A DNA stretch of 39,425 bases from Actinomadura mexicana. Its GTDB lineage: Bacteria > Actinomycetota > Actinomycetes > Streptosporangiales > Streptosporangiaceae. The translations under genes and the position numbers were made by a program. Each line of letters begins with the position of its first letter. The stretch's first letter is position 1. Positions 31,643 to 38,149 of this stretch are shown piece by piece. The notes beneath the pieces were generated by a model. The model saw only the letters and a program-made list of their open reading frames with translations. It ran no database searches and was not told where the DNA came from. The stretch is taken from the NCBI RefSeq assembly GCF_900188105.1, contig NZ_FZNP01000033.1, positions 1 through 39,425 on the forward strand, read 5' to 3'.

Positions 31643-31789
31643 TTAGCCCAGCGATCCGGAGAACGTGGTGATCGCGTGGATCACCTGGTTGACCAGCTCG
31701 GCGGCCTTCTCGGGGTTGTTGATCGCGAAGATCGCGACCGCGATGCCGGCGAGCCACTGCGGGATGCTGCTGGACTTCTGCGGAATCAC
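31643..31789 (-). CDS. Small conserved AICE protein (48 aa)
   Basis: It starts at GTG 31789 with AGGAG seven bases upstream. The sequence begins MIPQKSSSIPQWLAGIAVAI and continues FAINNPEKAAELVNQVI, an amphipathic or weakly hydrophobic helix pair. It is the first gene of the long leftward operon, directly below the divergent promoter with the GntR operators. It is too short for family assignment. Its place and clean codon use (nearly all GC3) argue that it is real. Confidence 0.7.
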   Translation of the reverse strand: MIPQKSSSIPQWLAGIAVAIFAINNPEKAAELVNQVIHAITTFSGSLG

Positions 31790-31813
31790 GAGACGACTCC
31801 TGACGTTGAAGGT

Positions 31814-31838
31814 ACGTCAAACGTTTGTCGTTTGACGT
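31814..31838. promoter_or_regulatory. Perfect palindromic operator (KorSA-type)
   Basis: ACGTCAAACG (31814-31823) and CGTTTGACGT (31829-31838) form a perfect 10-bp dyad with a 5-base centre. It lies 25 bases upstream of the first gene of the leftward transfer operon and about 120 bases before the GntR gene, ideal for repression of both. Confidence 0.75.
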
Positions 31839-31884
31839 CTGTCAGAGTGCGCCCAGAACGGCACGACTGTCAAGACACGCCAGT

Positions 31885-31905
31885 CGTTTGGCGTTTGGCG
31901 TTTCG
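31885..31905. promoter_or_regulatory. Three tandem CGTTTGG heptamers
   Basis: CGTTTGG, CGTTTGG and CGTTTCG lie head to tail with a period of 7. The right arm of the palindrome at 31822-31835 contains the same heptamer twice (CGTTTGT, CGTTTGA). This is probably the second operator of the GntR-family regulator, at its own promoter. Confidence 0.65.
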
Positions 31906-31956
31906 TCTGGTTAGGTGGATCTAAGCAGCACACAGACAGCAGAAAGGGGCAGGTAG

Positions 31957-32724
31957 ATGCCCAACTCAGAGCGCCACGGCTTCCGCGAGATCGCCGCGAA
32001 AATCCGCGAAGAAATCACCGAGGGGGCGTACCCGACGGGGTCCGTCCTCCCCGCCGAACCAGAGCTGGCGGACCGCTACGGCGCCTCCCGCAGCTTGGTG
32101 AACCGGGCCATGCAGATGCTCGCGGCCGAGGGCATCGTGCGGCCCCGTCAGGGACGCGGAACCATGGTCACGTGGCTACCGCCCATGCTTCACTCGCCGG
32201 CGCGGTACGACCGCGCGCAGCGCGAGAACAACGGCGCCCGCGGCGCGTTCGACGCCGAGGTGCGAGCGCGCGGCCTGGAGCCTCAACACGAGATCACCAC
32301 CGAACACGCCGAACCGCCGGCACGCGTCGCCGAGCTGCTCGACCTCCCCGCCGGTGAGGTGAACTGTCTTGTCCGGCGCCGTCGTCTGCTGGCCAGCGGC
32401 ATCCCCGTATGGCTTAACGCCAGTTGGTTCCCGCTGGAGATCGCGGGCGGGACGGTCCTGGAGGAGGAGGGGCCGGTCATCGTGGGCGGGGTCAAGAGCG
32501 CCCTCAGCGAACTCGGCTACACGCAGGTCACAGCGCGCGAGGAGATCACGCCCAGCCGGCTGCCCACAGACGCCGAAGCGCGCGCGCTGGAAATCAGCCC
32601 GGAACGTACCGTGGTGGAGATAACCCACGTGGGCATGACCGCCGAGGGCCGCACCGTCGAGGTCACGATCTCTGTCGCCCCCGCCCAATACCTCACGGCC
32701 CAGTACGAGTTCCCGCTCGCCTGA
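31957..32724 (+). CDS. GntR/HutC-family repressor (KorSA-like)
   Basis: The protein has 255 residues. Residues 5-75 form the GntR winged HTH (FREIAAKIREEITEGAYPTG, AEPELADRYGASRSLVNRAM, GRGTMV). Residues 90-250 are a UTRA ligand-binding domain typical of HutC/KorSA (VWLNASWFPLEIA, ERTVVEITHVGMTAEGRTVE). AAAGGGG precedes the ATG. It is divergent from the transfer operon across the CGTTTGA operators, the position held by KorSA in pSAM2, where it keeps the element quiescent. The following decarboxylase gene starts 18 bases after its stop, so the two are probably co-transcribed. Whether its ligand is linked to that enzyme is open. Confidence 0.87.
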   Translation: MPNSERHGFREIAAKIREEITEGAYPTGSVLPAEPELADRYGASRSLVNRAMQMLAAEGIVRPRQGRGTMVTWLPPMLHSPARYDRAQRENNGARGAFDAEVRARGLEPQHEITTEHAEPPARVAELLDLPAGEVNCLVRRRRLLASGIPVWLNASWFPLEIAGGTVLEEEGPVIVGGVKSALSELGYTQVTAREEITPSRLPTDAEARALEISPERTVVEITHVGMTAEGRTVEVTISVAPAQYLTAQYEFPLA

Positions 32725-32742
32725 CACCCGGAGACCACACCC

Positions 32743-33903
32743 ATGATCACGCGACTCGTCGAAGATCACGCCCGGACGCTCGCCGCGGACGCGCACCTAC
32801 CCGCATTCGTCTACGACCTGGCCGCACTCCGGGACCACGCAGCCGAGGTCAAAGCGGCACTCTCTGCGCCGGGCGCGCCGGAGATCTTCTATGCCGCCAA
32901 AGCCAACCCGGACGCCCCGATTCTGCGTGCGCTGGCCCCGTACGTCGACGGCATCGAGGTGGCGTCCGGCGGCGAGCTGGCGCACGTGCGCGAGGCACTG
33001 CCCGACGCACGGTTGGCGTTCGGCGGCCCTGGCAAGACCGATGACGAACTCGAACTAGCGCTCAACCTCGGCGCCGAGCGCATCCACGTCGAAAGCCCGT
33101 ACGAACTCTCTCGCCTCGCCCGCATCGCCGAGACTGCGGGACGTGAGGTCGACATCCTTCTGCGGGTCAACCTCGCCGGCGACCGCAGCGGCGTCGCACT
33201 GGCCATGAGCGGCCCGTTCGGCATGGACCCCGAACTCATGGACTCCTGCACCGACATCCTGACCGCCTCGCCGCACGTGCGCCTACGCGGGATCCACGCA
33301 CACCTAGCGTCCGGCCTGAACGCGTCTGCCATGGCAGCCCAGTCCGCTGAGATCCTCGCCTGGGGCCGCACGTGGCTCGACAGGATCGGCCACACCGGGC
33401 CGCGTGAGTTCAACCTAGGCGGCGGCATGGCGGTCGACTACAGCACGCCCGACACCCGATTCGACTGGAAGCAGTACGGCGCCGAGGTGGCAGCTCTCGC
33501 CCAGCCAGGCGAGACACTGCGCATCGAGCCGGGCCGCTCCATCAGCGTCTATGCCGGCTGGTACGTAACCGAGGTCCTGGACGTGAAGAAGGCACACGGC
33601 CAGTGGTACGCCGTCCTACGCGGCGGCACCATGCACATCCGAACGCCGGTCACCAAGCAGCACAACCAGCCGTCCGACATCCTCACCCGCGCCAGCGACG
33701 GCCCCGCGGTCGCCAACGAGCCGGTGACGCTCGTCGGCCAGCTCTGCACCCCAAAGGACGTCTTCGCACGCGAGGTTTCAACGGACCGTGTCGCAGTCGG
33801 CGACCTAGTCGCCTTCTCCATGGCTGGCGCCTACGCCTGGAACATCTCTCACCATGACTTTCTGATGCACCCGAAGCCGACGTTCCGCTACCTGGAGGGC
33901 TAA
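32743..33903 (+). CDS. PLP-dependent decarboxylase, LysA/ornithine decarboxylase fold (type III)
   Basis: The protein has 386 residues. The PLP Lys is in EIFYAAKANPD (K53). Further family marks are IEVASGGELAHVREA, GIHAHLASGLNA, the Gly loop FNLGGGMAVDY, the phosphate-contacting EPGRSISVYAGWY, the Cys-containing LCTPKDVFAR and the C-terminal AYAWNISHHDFLMHP. The last motif is typical of the siderophore- and diamine-related branch rather than diaminopimelate decarboxylase proper. It should decarboxylate an amino-acid-like substrate that I cannot name. It is cargo of the element, probably co-expressed with the GntR gene. AICEs often carry a metabolic gene here. Confidence 0.82.
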   Translation: MITRLVEDHARTLAADAHLPAFVYDLAALRDHAAEVKAALSAPGAPEIFYAAKANPDAPILRALAPYVDGIEVASGGELAHVREALPDARLAFGGPGKTDDELELALNLGAERIHVESPYELSRLARIAETAGREVDILLRVNLAGDRSGVALAMSGPFGMDPELMDSCTDILTASPHVRLRGIHAHLASGLNASAMAAQSAEILAWGRTWLDRIGHTGPREFNLGGGMAVDYSTPDTRFDWKQYGAEVAALAQPGETLRIEPGRSISVYAGWYVTEVLDVKKAHGQWYAVLRGGTMHIRTPVTKQHNQPSDILTRASDGPAVANEPVTLVGQLCTPKDVFAREVSTDRVAVGDLVAFSMAGAYAWNISHHDFLMHPKPTFRYLEG

Positions 33904-33934
33904 GCCCAAGGGCGCGAGGTTCGAGCGCCTGGGC
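33904..33934 (+). terminator. Bulged GC-rich hairpin after the decarboxylase
   Basis: GCCCAAGGGCGC (33904-33915) pairs with GCGCCTGGGC (33925-33934) with two bulged bases, immediately after the TAA. The 127 bases that follow to the methyltransferase show no gene. Confidence 0.4.
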
Positions 33935-34061
33935 CAGTGTCCTCAAGGCGAAGACAGGCCGAGTCGGGGCTGGCCAAATGATCAGGCGCATGTCGCGCCA
34001 AAGACAGCACACCCCCTCCCCACCGGGCATCCTGTCCCCTTGACATGGGAGTATCACCAGC

Positions 34062-35246
34062 ATGTCTGACTCCGAGATCGCTTCTGACGCCCCCCAAGTT
34101 GTGGGCCTGTTCGCCGGTATTGGCGGACTTGAACTAGGCCTCCAGCGCGGGCTAGGCGCGGAGACTAAACTCCTTTGCGAATGGTGGGAGCCTGCACAAG
34201 CGGTTCTACGCGATCGTTTTCCGTCTATTCCACTCCATGCCGATGTGCAGACTCTATCCGAGCTTCCACAGGCGGACATAGTCACTGCCGGCTTCCCCTG
34301 CACTGACCTGTCACAAGCAGGCCGAATGGCCGGAATCCACGGGGAAGCGTCCGGGATGATCCGACATCTCTTTGAGTTGCTCGACAAGAGCTCCCCCAAA
34401 TGGGTAATTATCGAGAACGTACGCAACATGCTTGCCCTGAACAAGGGACAGGCCATGGAATATCTCGTTTCAGAATTCGAGAAGCGAAAATTCCGATGGG
34501 CATACAGGCTGGTTGACTCTCGCTTCACGGGAGTTCCCCAGCGGAGACAACGTGTGATCATGCTGGCATCCCGTAGTCACGATCCTCGCGAAATACTATT
34601 CGCGGACGATGCGACGGAGCCTGACCTCTCCGAGTACAGAGATGACGCCTACGGCTTCTACTGGACCGAAGGAAATAGGGGCTTGGGGTGGGCGCGGGAC
34701 GCTATACCAACCTTGAAGGGGGGCTCCGGTCTGGGAATCCCCTCTCCGCCAGCCATCTGGATTCGGGATGCTGAGATCGGCCGCGCCATCGTCACGCCGA
34801 CTATCGGAGATGCGGAAGCTTTGCAAGGCTTTCCACGAGACTGGACACGAGCTGCGCAGACTCACGGCAGGTCTGGCAGTTCACGTTGGAAGCTCATCGG
34901 AAACGCCGTGACAGTAGGGGTAGCCGAGTGGGTTGGCCGTCGATTGGCCTCGCCAGGAGAATGGGATGATCCTGGATGCTTGCTGCTTCCAAAAGGAATT
35001 CGCTGGCCGAACGCGGCATGGGGGGACGAGGAGCAACGATGGGCAGTCCCTGTAAGCATGTGGCCGAAACGGCACGAATATAGCCACCTCCTAGACCTGG
35101 TCGACCCAGCTACAACGGCTCCGCTCAGCTACCGAGCCACCAATGGTTTCTACGGCCGGCTCCAGGCAAGCAGCCTGCGCTATGAAGAAGCTTTCGCCCT
35201 TGCCCTCAAGCAGCACGCAGCCGCGATGCAGGCCCTGGCAGGCTAG
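34062..35246 (+). CDS. C5-cytosine DNA methyltransferase (defence cargo)
   Basis: The protein has 394 residues. Motif I is VGLFAGIGGLELGL, motif IV is TAGFPCTDLSQAG (catalytic C80), motif VI is WVIIENVRNM, motif VIII is QRRQRVIML, and motifs IX/X appear as ALQGFPRDW and RWKLIGNAVTVGVAEW. It ends in a 90-residue extension beyond motif X. GGGAG lies 10 bases before the ATG. AT-ending codons and overall GC are clearly different from the transfer genes, which suggests separate acquisition. The Shedu-like gene follows after 63 bases on the same strand. It probably marks DNA so that the neighbouring nuclease spares it, or acts as an independent modification enzyme. Confidence 0.88.
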   Translation: MSDSEIASDAPQVVGLFAGIGGLELGLQRGLGAETKLLCEWWEPAQAVLRDRFPSIPLHADVQTLSELPQADIVTAGFPCTDLSQAGRMAGIHGEASGMIRHLFELLDKSSPKWVIIENVRNMLALNKGQAMEYLVSEFEKRKFRWAYRLVDSRFTGVPQRRQRVIMLASRSHDPREILFADDATEPDLSEYRDDAYGFYWTEGNRGLGWARDAIPTLKGGSGLGIPSPPAIWIRDAEIGRAIVTPTIGDAEALQGFPRDWTRAAQTHGRSGSSRWKLIGNAVTVGVAEWVGRRLASPGEWDDPGCLLLPKGIRWPNAAWGDEEQRWAVPVSMWPKRHEYSHLLDLVDPATTAPLSYRATNGFYGRLQASSLRYEEAFALALKQHAAAMQALAG

Positions 35247-35309
35247 CGGCCCTAGGCAGCCGTTGGGCTGAACTCGCCTCAGACCGCCCACAGGACTACG
35301 CTACTCACC

Positions 35310-36512
35310 GTGAGCGTGGAGGAGAACCTACAGCGGATCAGCGACGCACTCGTAGGCGTCGAACACACCAAGCCGATTGTCAAAAAGTACGCGAAGCTCG
35401 AAATCGTCCTGGCAGACCTTCTCAAAATCAGCCCGCGAGACATTTACGGCGTTTGGGTCAGCAAAGCCGCCAACCAGAGCGTGCGCGCAACTCAAAGTGA
35501 TCGCGGTCAAACAGCAAAGCTACTAGTATCAATTTTTAAGAGAACCGGACACGACGAACATGCGATCCGCCGGGCAGCAAGGAAGTATGCGGAAAAGCAT
35601 AACCAACCGCTCCTTTTGATACAGGAGCAAACTTCCGGAGAGTTGCCTTGGCTTCCCATTGGCGCCATTCTTCCCGAACCCAACGAGGAAGCTCTCAAGA
35701 TAGTCACTTCCCTGAGAGACGAGCTCGACCTAGAGGACATCGTCACCGTCCCGGTTCCCGATCTCGTTCATTCGAGCATTCCTAGAGATCACCTAACGCT
35801 ACTGGAGAGCATCAGGAGCGCTGGAGTCGATGCGGCCGAACTCGGTCGCGCCCTATCTGGACGATCAGACATCAGCGAGATATTGTCTGTCCTGCTTTCC
35901 ACGAAAAGCGGCCTTACTGCCGCCGAGGTAGCCATAGTGGCGCGACGGCGTGACCTCGTCTCTGAGCTGAAGGAACTCGCGAAAACCCCAGGGACGACTG
36001 AAACTCAGATGCACAAAGCCATAGGTAAGAACTATTGGCTTTTCGGGGGACGATACAGCGGCGTGGCCGATCGACGTCACATCACCATTCTCGACCAGTA
36101 CGACATCCCGCTGATCTGCGCGGACGGCTCTCTTCATCTCATCGAGCTCAAAGGTCCCGACATCAAGGATCTGGTCTACAAACACAGAAGCCATATGATC
36201 GCTGGAACCGATATACACGAAGCTGCAAGTCAGAGCATGAACTACCTTCGGGCTCTTGATGAGCAGGGGGCGACTCTAGAGACTCAGTACAGAAACGAGC
36301 TAGGCGTACAATACGATCTTCGTCGTGCACGCGCAACGGTGGTGATCGGCCATCAAGACCACGCGGTGTCTGAGGAACTGTCTCGCCGACAAGTAGATCA
36401 CGCGATACGTTCGTATAACGCACACCTTTCTCGGGTTGAAGTATTGACCTATGCAGATCTTCTAGACAGCGCAGAGCGCGCCCTGAACTTCGACGTCGAG
36501 ATGGACAGTTGA
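35310..36512 (+). CDS. Shedu-like DUF4263 nuclease
   Basis: The protein has 400 residues from GTG 35310, with a weak RBS (a second GTG lies two codons in). The N-terminal 220 residues are helical without recognised motifs. The C-terminal part resembles the Shedu (SduA, DUF4263) PD-(D/E)xK nuclease: TETQMHKAIGKNYWLFGGRY, D265 in QYDIPLI, E279-x-K281 in LIELKGPD, and Q308 in AASQSMNYLRAL. Shedu proteins nick or cut invading DNA. Pairing directly behind a methyltransferase is not the usual stand-alone Shedu setting and may make it the restriction half of an R-M-like unit. Its low GC matches the methyltransferase. Confidence 0.78.
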   Translation: MSVEENLQRISDALVGVEHTKPIVKKYAKLEIVLADLLKISPRDIYGVWVSKAANQSVRATQSDRGQTAKLLVSIFKRTGHDEHAIRRAARKYAEKHNQPLLLIQEQTSGELPWLPIGAILPEPNEEALKIVTSLRDELDLEDIVTVPVPDLVHSSIPRDHLTLLESIRSAGVDAAELGRALSGRSDISEILSVLLSTKSGLTAAEVAIVARRRDLVSELKELAKTPGTTETQMHKAIGKNYWLFGGRYSGVADRRHITILDQYDIPLICADGSLHLIELKGPDIKDLVYKHRSHMIAGTDIHEAASQSMNYLRALDEQGATLETQYRNELGVQYDLRRARATVVIGHQDHAVSEELSRRQVDHAIRSYNAHLSRVEVLTYADLLDSAERALNFDVEMDS

Positions 36513-37066
36513 GGTCGCCCCTGGCTGTAGCCGTCGCGTGATCGAGGCCACCACCGGCGGCATCCGATCTCACCGCGCAATCCGCACAATCCGCGCAACC
36601 CTCCGTACCACTGGACAAGTCGGGTTCCGCCTTCGCCGGCCAGGTGTCGCGCATTGCCGCAGAAACCAGCACAATCCCATGACCTGGGAGGAGACCCCCC
36701 ACGGCAGGGACTGCGAGGTCTCTGCGACGGGCAGCCTCGACGCTGTGACCGCTGCCCGACCTGGGAACACGGCGCTGCTGTAGCGGCGTGCGACTTCTGC
36801 GGATTATGCGGATTATGCGGCTGAAGGACTGTCCCCCGCCCTGGATACTGCCAGGGCAGGGCGATCAACCCCAGTACGGAGTCCGGATCGCTGAGTCGCT
36901 CGCAGAGCGCCGTTCAGATCTCACTCCTTGCCAGGCGGGGGGCGGTCAGCGATCTCGACAGACCTACGGCCGTGCCGAACTCATGCCGAACTCGACGTCT
37001 GGCGAACTCAGGCGAGCGGAGTCTCAGCAGGTCATCGACGGTGTGCCCCGGTCGGAGCGTTGTTCA
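36513..37066. other. Right-end region of the AICE without a clear gene
   Basis: Small open frames are present on both strands, but none has an RBS or a recognisable product. Short tandem repeats stand out: CAATCCGC-like units at 36576-36600 and CGGATTATG-like units at 36799-36822. Read on the minus strand they encode GLRG and HNPHNP runs, like the low-complexity tails of actinobacterial DUF3987/Prim-Pol proteins. A decayed replication-gene end is possible. The candidate arm-type sites are at 36972-36990. Confidence 0.4.
36972..36990 (+). other. Candidate integrase arm-type sites, right end
   Basis: GTGCCGAA (36972-36979) and ATGCCGAA (36983-36990) have a period of 11 bases, 77 bases inside the right att core. 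They match the left-end pair at 19619-19637 in sequence, period and orientation. Confidence 0.55.
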
Positions 37067-37111
37067 CTGAAAAGCGGAAGGTCGGCGGTTCGACCCCGCC
37101 CCTGCCCACCT
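37067..37111 (+). repeat. att copy 2 (AICE right end / unit 2 left end)
   Basis: 45 bases identical to att copy 1. The 5' half of the tRNA is absent here, so this is a partial tRNA-Phe sequence. Confidence 0.93.
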
Positions 37112-37125
37112 CCAAGACCAGCGAG

Positions 37126-37156
37126 AACGCCCCGGATCCACACGGCCCGGGGCGTT
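37126..37156. terminator. GC-rich hairpin right of att copy 2
   Basis: AACGCCCCGG (37126-37135) pairs perfectly with 37147-37156. It holds the same place relative to att as the hairpin after tRNA-Phe at 19531-19569, but the sequence is different, so it likely derives from another tRNA-Phe 3' flank. Confidence 0.65.
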
Positions 37157-37161
37157 GTGTT

Positions 37162-37171
37162 TGACGGCAAC
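37162..37171 (+). other. TGACGGCAAC repeat, left end of unit 2
   Basis: Matches the pair at 37946-37967. It lies 50 bases inside att copy 2 and is a possible arm-type site of a different integrase from the one used by unit 1. Confidence 0.45.
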
Positions 37172-37219
37172 GCACGTCATCAGGAAGCGGACGGTCAGCT
37201 CCCAGTATGAGCTAGGGGT

Positions 37220-37225
37220 TATATT
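37220..37225 (+). promoter_or_regulatory. -10 box TATATT of the toxin-antitoxin operon
   Basis: A perfect-looking -10 hexamer seven bases before the GTG of the toxin gene, so the mRNA would be leaderless or nearly so. No Shine-Dalgarno is present and no clear -35 is seen. Confidence 0.45.
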
Positions 37226-37231
37226 GATCGA

Positions 37232-37606
37232 GTGGCCTGGGACATCATCCTCCTCGAACCGGTCGAGAGCTGGTTCCTCAAGCTGTGCGAGTCCGAGGTG
37301 GACACCGCAGCCTTGATCGAGCAAGCCATCGACAGGCTGGCCGAGGTCGGGCCAACGCTCGGACGGCCACTCGTCGACACCCTGGAACACAGCGAGCTGC
37401 GCAACCTCAAAGAGCTGCGCCCCGGCAGCCGAGGCCGGTCAGAGATCCGCATGCTGTTCGTCTTCGATCCGGACCGTGCCGCGATCTTCCTGGTGGCCGG
37501 AGACAAGGCAGGGCAATGGTCACGCTGGTACGAAGAGGCGATCCCACTGGCCGAAGCCCGCTACGCCGAGTACCGGGCCGCGAAGGACAAGGAGGCCGGA
37601 CGATGA
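37232..37606 (+). CDS. RelE/HigB-family toxin
   Basis: The protein has 124 residues from GTG 37232, probably leaderless. It matches the actinobacterial HigB/RelE-type mRNA-interferase fold: WDIILLEPVESWFLKLCESE, a long helix pair with LAEVGPTLGRPLVDTLEHSE, then NLKELRPGSRGRSEIRMLFV with the basic catalytic-surface residues, DPDRAAIFLVAGDK, and a C-terminal helix. It would cut mRNA at the ribosome when free. Toxin first, antitoxin second, with a four-base overlap, is the HigBA order. It is the only cargo of unit 2, which suggests post-segregational stabilisation of the att array or element. Confidence 0.88.
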   Translation: MAWDIILLEPVESWFLKLCESEVDTAALIEQAIDRLAEVGPTLGRPLVDTLEHSELRNLKELRPGSRGRSEIRMLFVFDPDRAAIFLVAGDKAGQWSRWYEEAIPLAEARYAEYRAAKDKEAGR

Positions 37607-37932
37607 GCACCGGACGCCGCTGGCAGGACATCAAGGCCGAAGCACATCGTCGCAACCCCGAATTGGCCGACCCTGAGCGCCAGGCCCAGGCCCGTGCCGA
37701 ACTGGACGCCTACGTAGCCGGCCACCACCTCAAGGAACTCCGCAAAGCCATCGGCAAAACGCAAGCCGAGGTCGCCCAGATTCTCGGCGTCTCACAGTCT
37801 CGCGTCTCCCAGATCGAGAACGGCGACCTCGAAGCCATGGAACTGGAGACACTCCGCGCCTACGCCACCGCACTCGGCGGACACGTGGACATCACCGTCA
37901 GCGTCGGCCCCCACTCGATCAAGGTCGCCTGA
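37603..37932 (+). CDS. HigA-like XRE antitoxin
   Basis: The protein has 109 residues. ATG 37603 overlaps the toxin stop (ATGA). The N-terminal 40 residues are a charged helical arm. Residues 45-100 form an XRE HTH (LKELRKAIGKTQAEVAQILG, SQSRVSQIENGDLEAMELET). The end is a short beta segment (GGHVDITVSV). It should neutralise the preceding toxin and repress the shared promoter. Confidence 0.9.
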   Translation: MSTGRRWQDIKAEAHRRNPELADPERQAQARAELDAYVAGHHLKELRKAIGKTQAEVAQILGVSQSRVSQIENGDLEAMELETLRAYATALGGHVDITVSVGPHSIKVA

Positions 37933-37945
37933 CAACACCGACCGG

Positions 37946-37967
37946 TGACGGCAACCTTGACGGCAAC
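37946..37967 (+). other. TGACGGCAAC repeat pair, right end of unit 2
   Basis: Two exact copies (37946-37955 and 37958-37967) with a period of 12 bases, 84 bases inside att copy 3. The third copy is near att copy 2. Arm-type function is inferred. Confidence 0.45.
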
Positions 37968-38051
37968 GACGACAGCTGACCAGCACCGTGGGCGCACGTC
38001 GGGCACCGTCTGACCTTGGTCGACGGGGTGACCGCAGGGTGGTTGCTACTT

Positions 38052-38096
38052 CTGAAAAGCGGAAGGTCGGCGGTTCGACCCCGCCCCTGCCCACCT
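38052..38096 (+). repeat. att copy 3
   Basis: The third exact 45-base copy of the tRNA-Phe 3' part. After it the flank differs (TGGTCCTCTGACC) and a weak AGCGG/CCGCT hairpin follows. The start codon of a second integrase is 54 bases away. Confidence 0.93.
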
Positions 38097-38149
38097 TGGT
38101 CCTCTGACCAGCGGAAACACCGCTCGAACAGAGGAAAACTCTCACTCCA

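Larger units (their letters stand above)
19471..37111. mobile_element. AICE (actinomycete integrative and conjugative element), unit 1, 17.6 kb
   Basis: The element is bounded by identical 45-base att copies (19471-19515 and 37067-37111), the left one inside tRNA-Phe. It carries the full AICE set: integrase and excisionase near the left end, a Prim-Pol plus DUF3987 replication pair (RepPP type), FtsK-like TraB, SpdB-like and other small membrane proteins, and a GntR repressor over a divergent promoter. Cargo (PLP decarboxylase, methyltransferase, Shedu-like nuclease) fills the right end. Paired direct repeats of 11-base period sit just inside both ends. All genes needed for excision, replication and transfer appear intact except the doubtful methyltransferase. 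Confidence 0.88.
37067..38096. mobile_element. Minimal att-flanked unit carrying a toxin-antitoxin pair (CIME-like, unit 2)
   Basis: The 985-base period between att copies 2 and 3 contains only a HigB/RelE toxin gene, its antitoxin gene, and TGACGGCAAC direct repeats just inside both ends. No integrase lies inside. Elements flanked by att but lacking recombination genes are called cis-mobilizable elements (CIMEs). Excision could be driven by one of the flanking integrases. That it moves is inference. Confidence 0.6.

Noticed and set aside
34040..34045. TTGACA as -35 of the second methyltransferase gene
   Set aside because: A -10 at normal spacing would fall inside the coding sequence after the ATG, so this match is probably chance.
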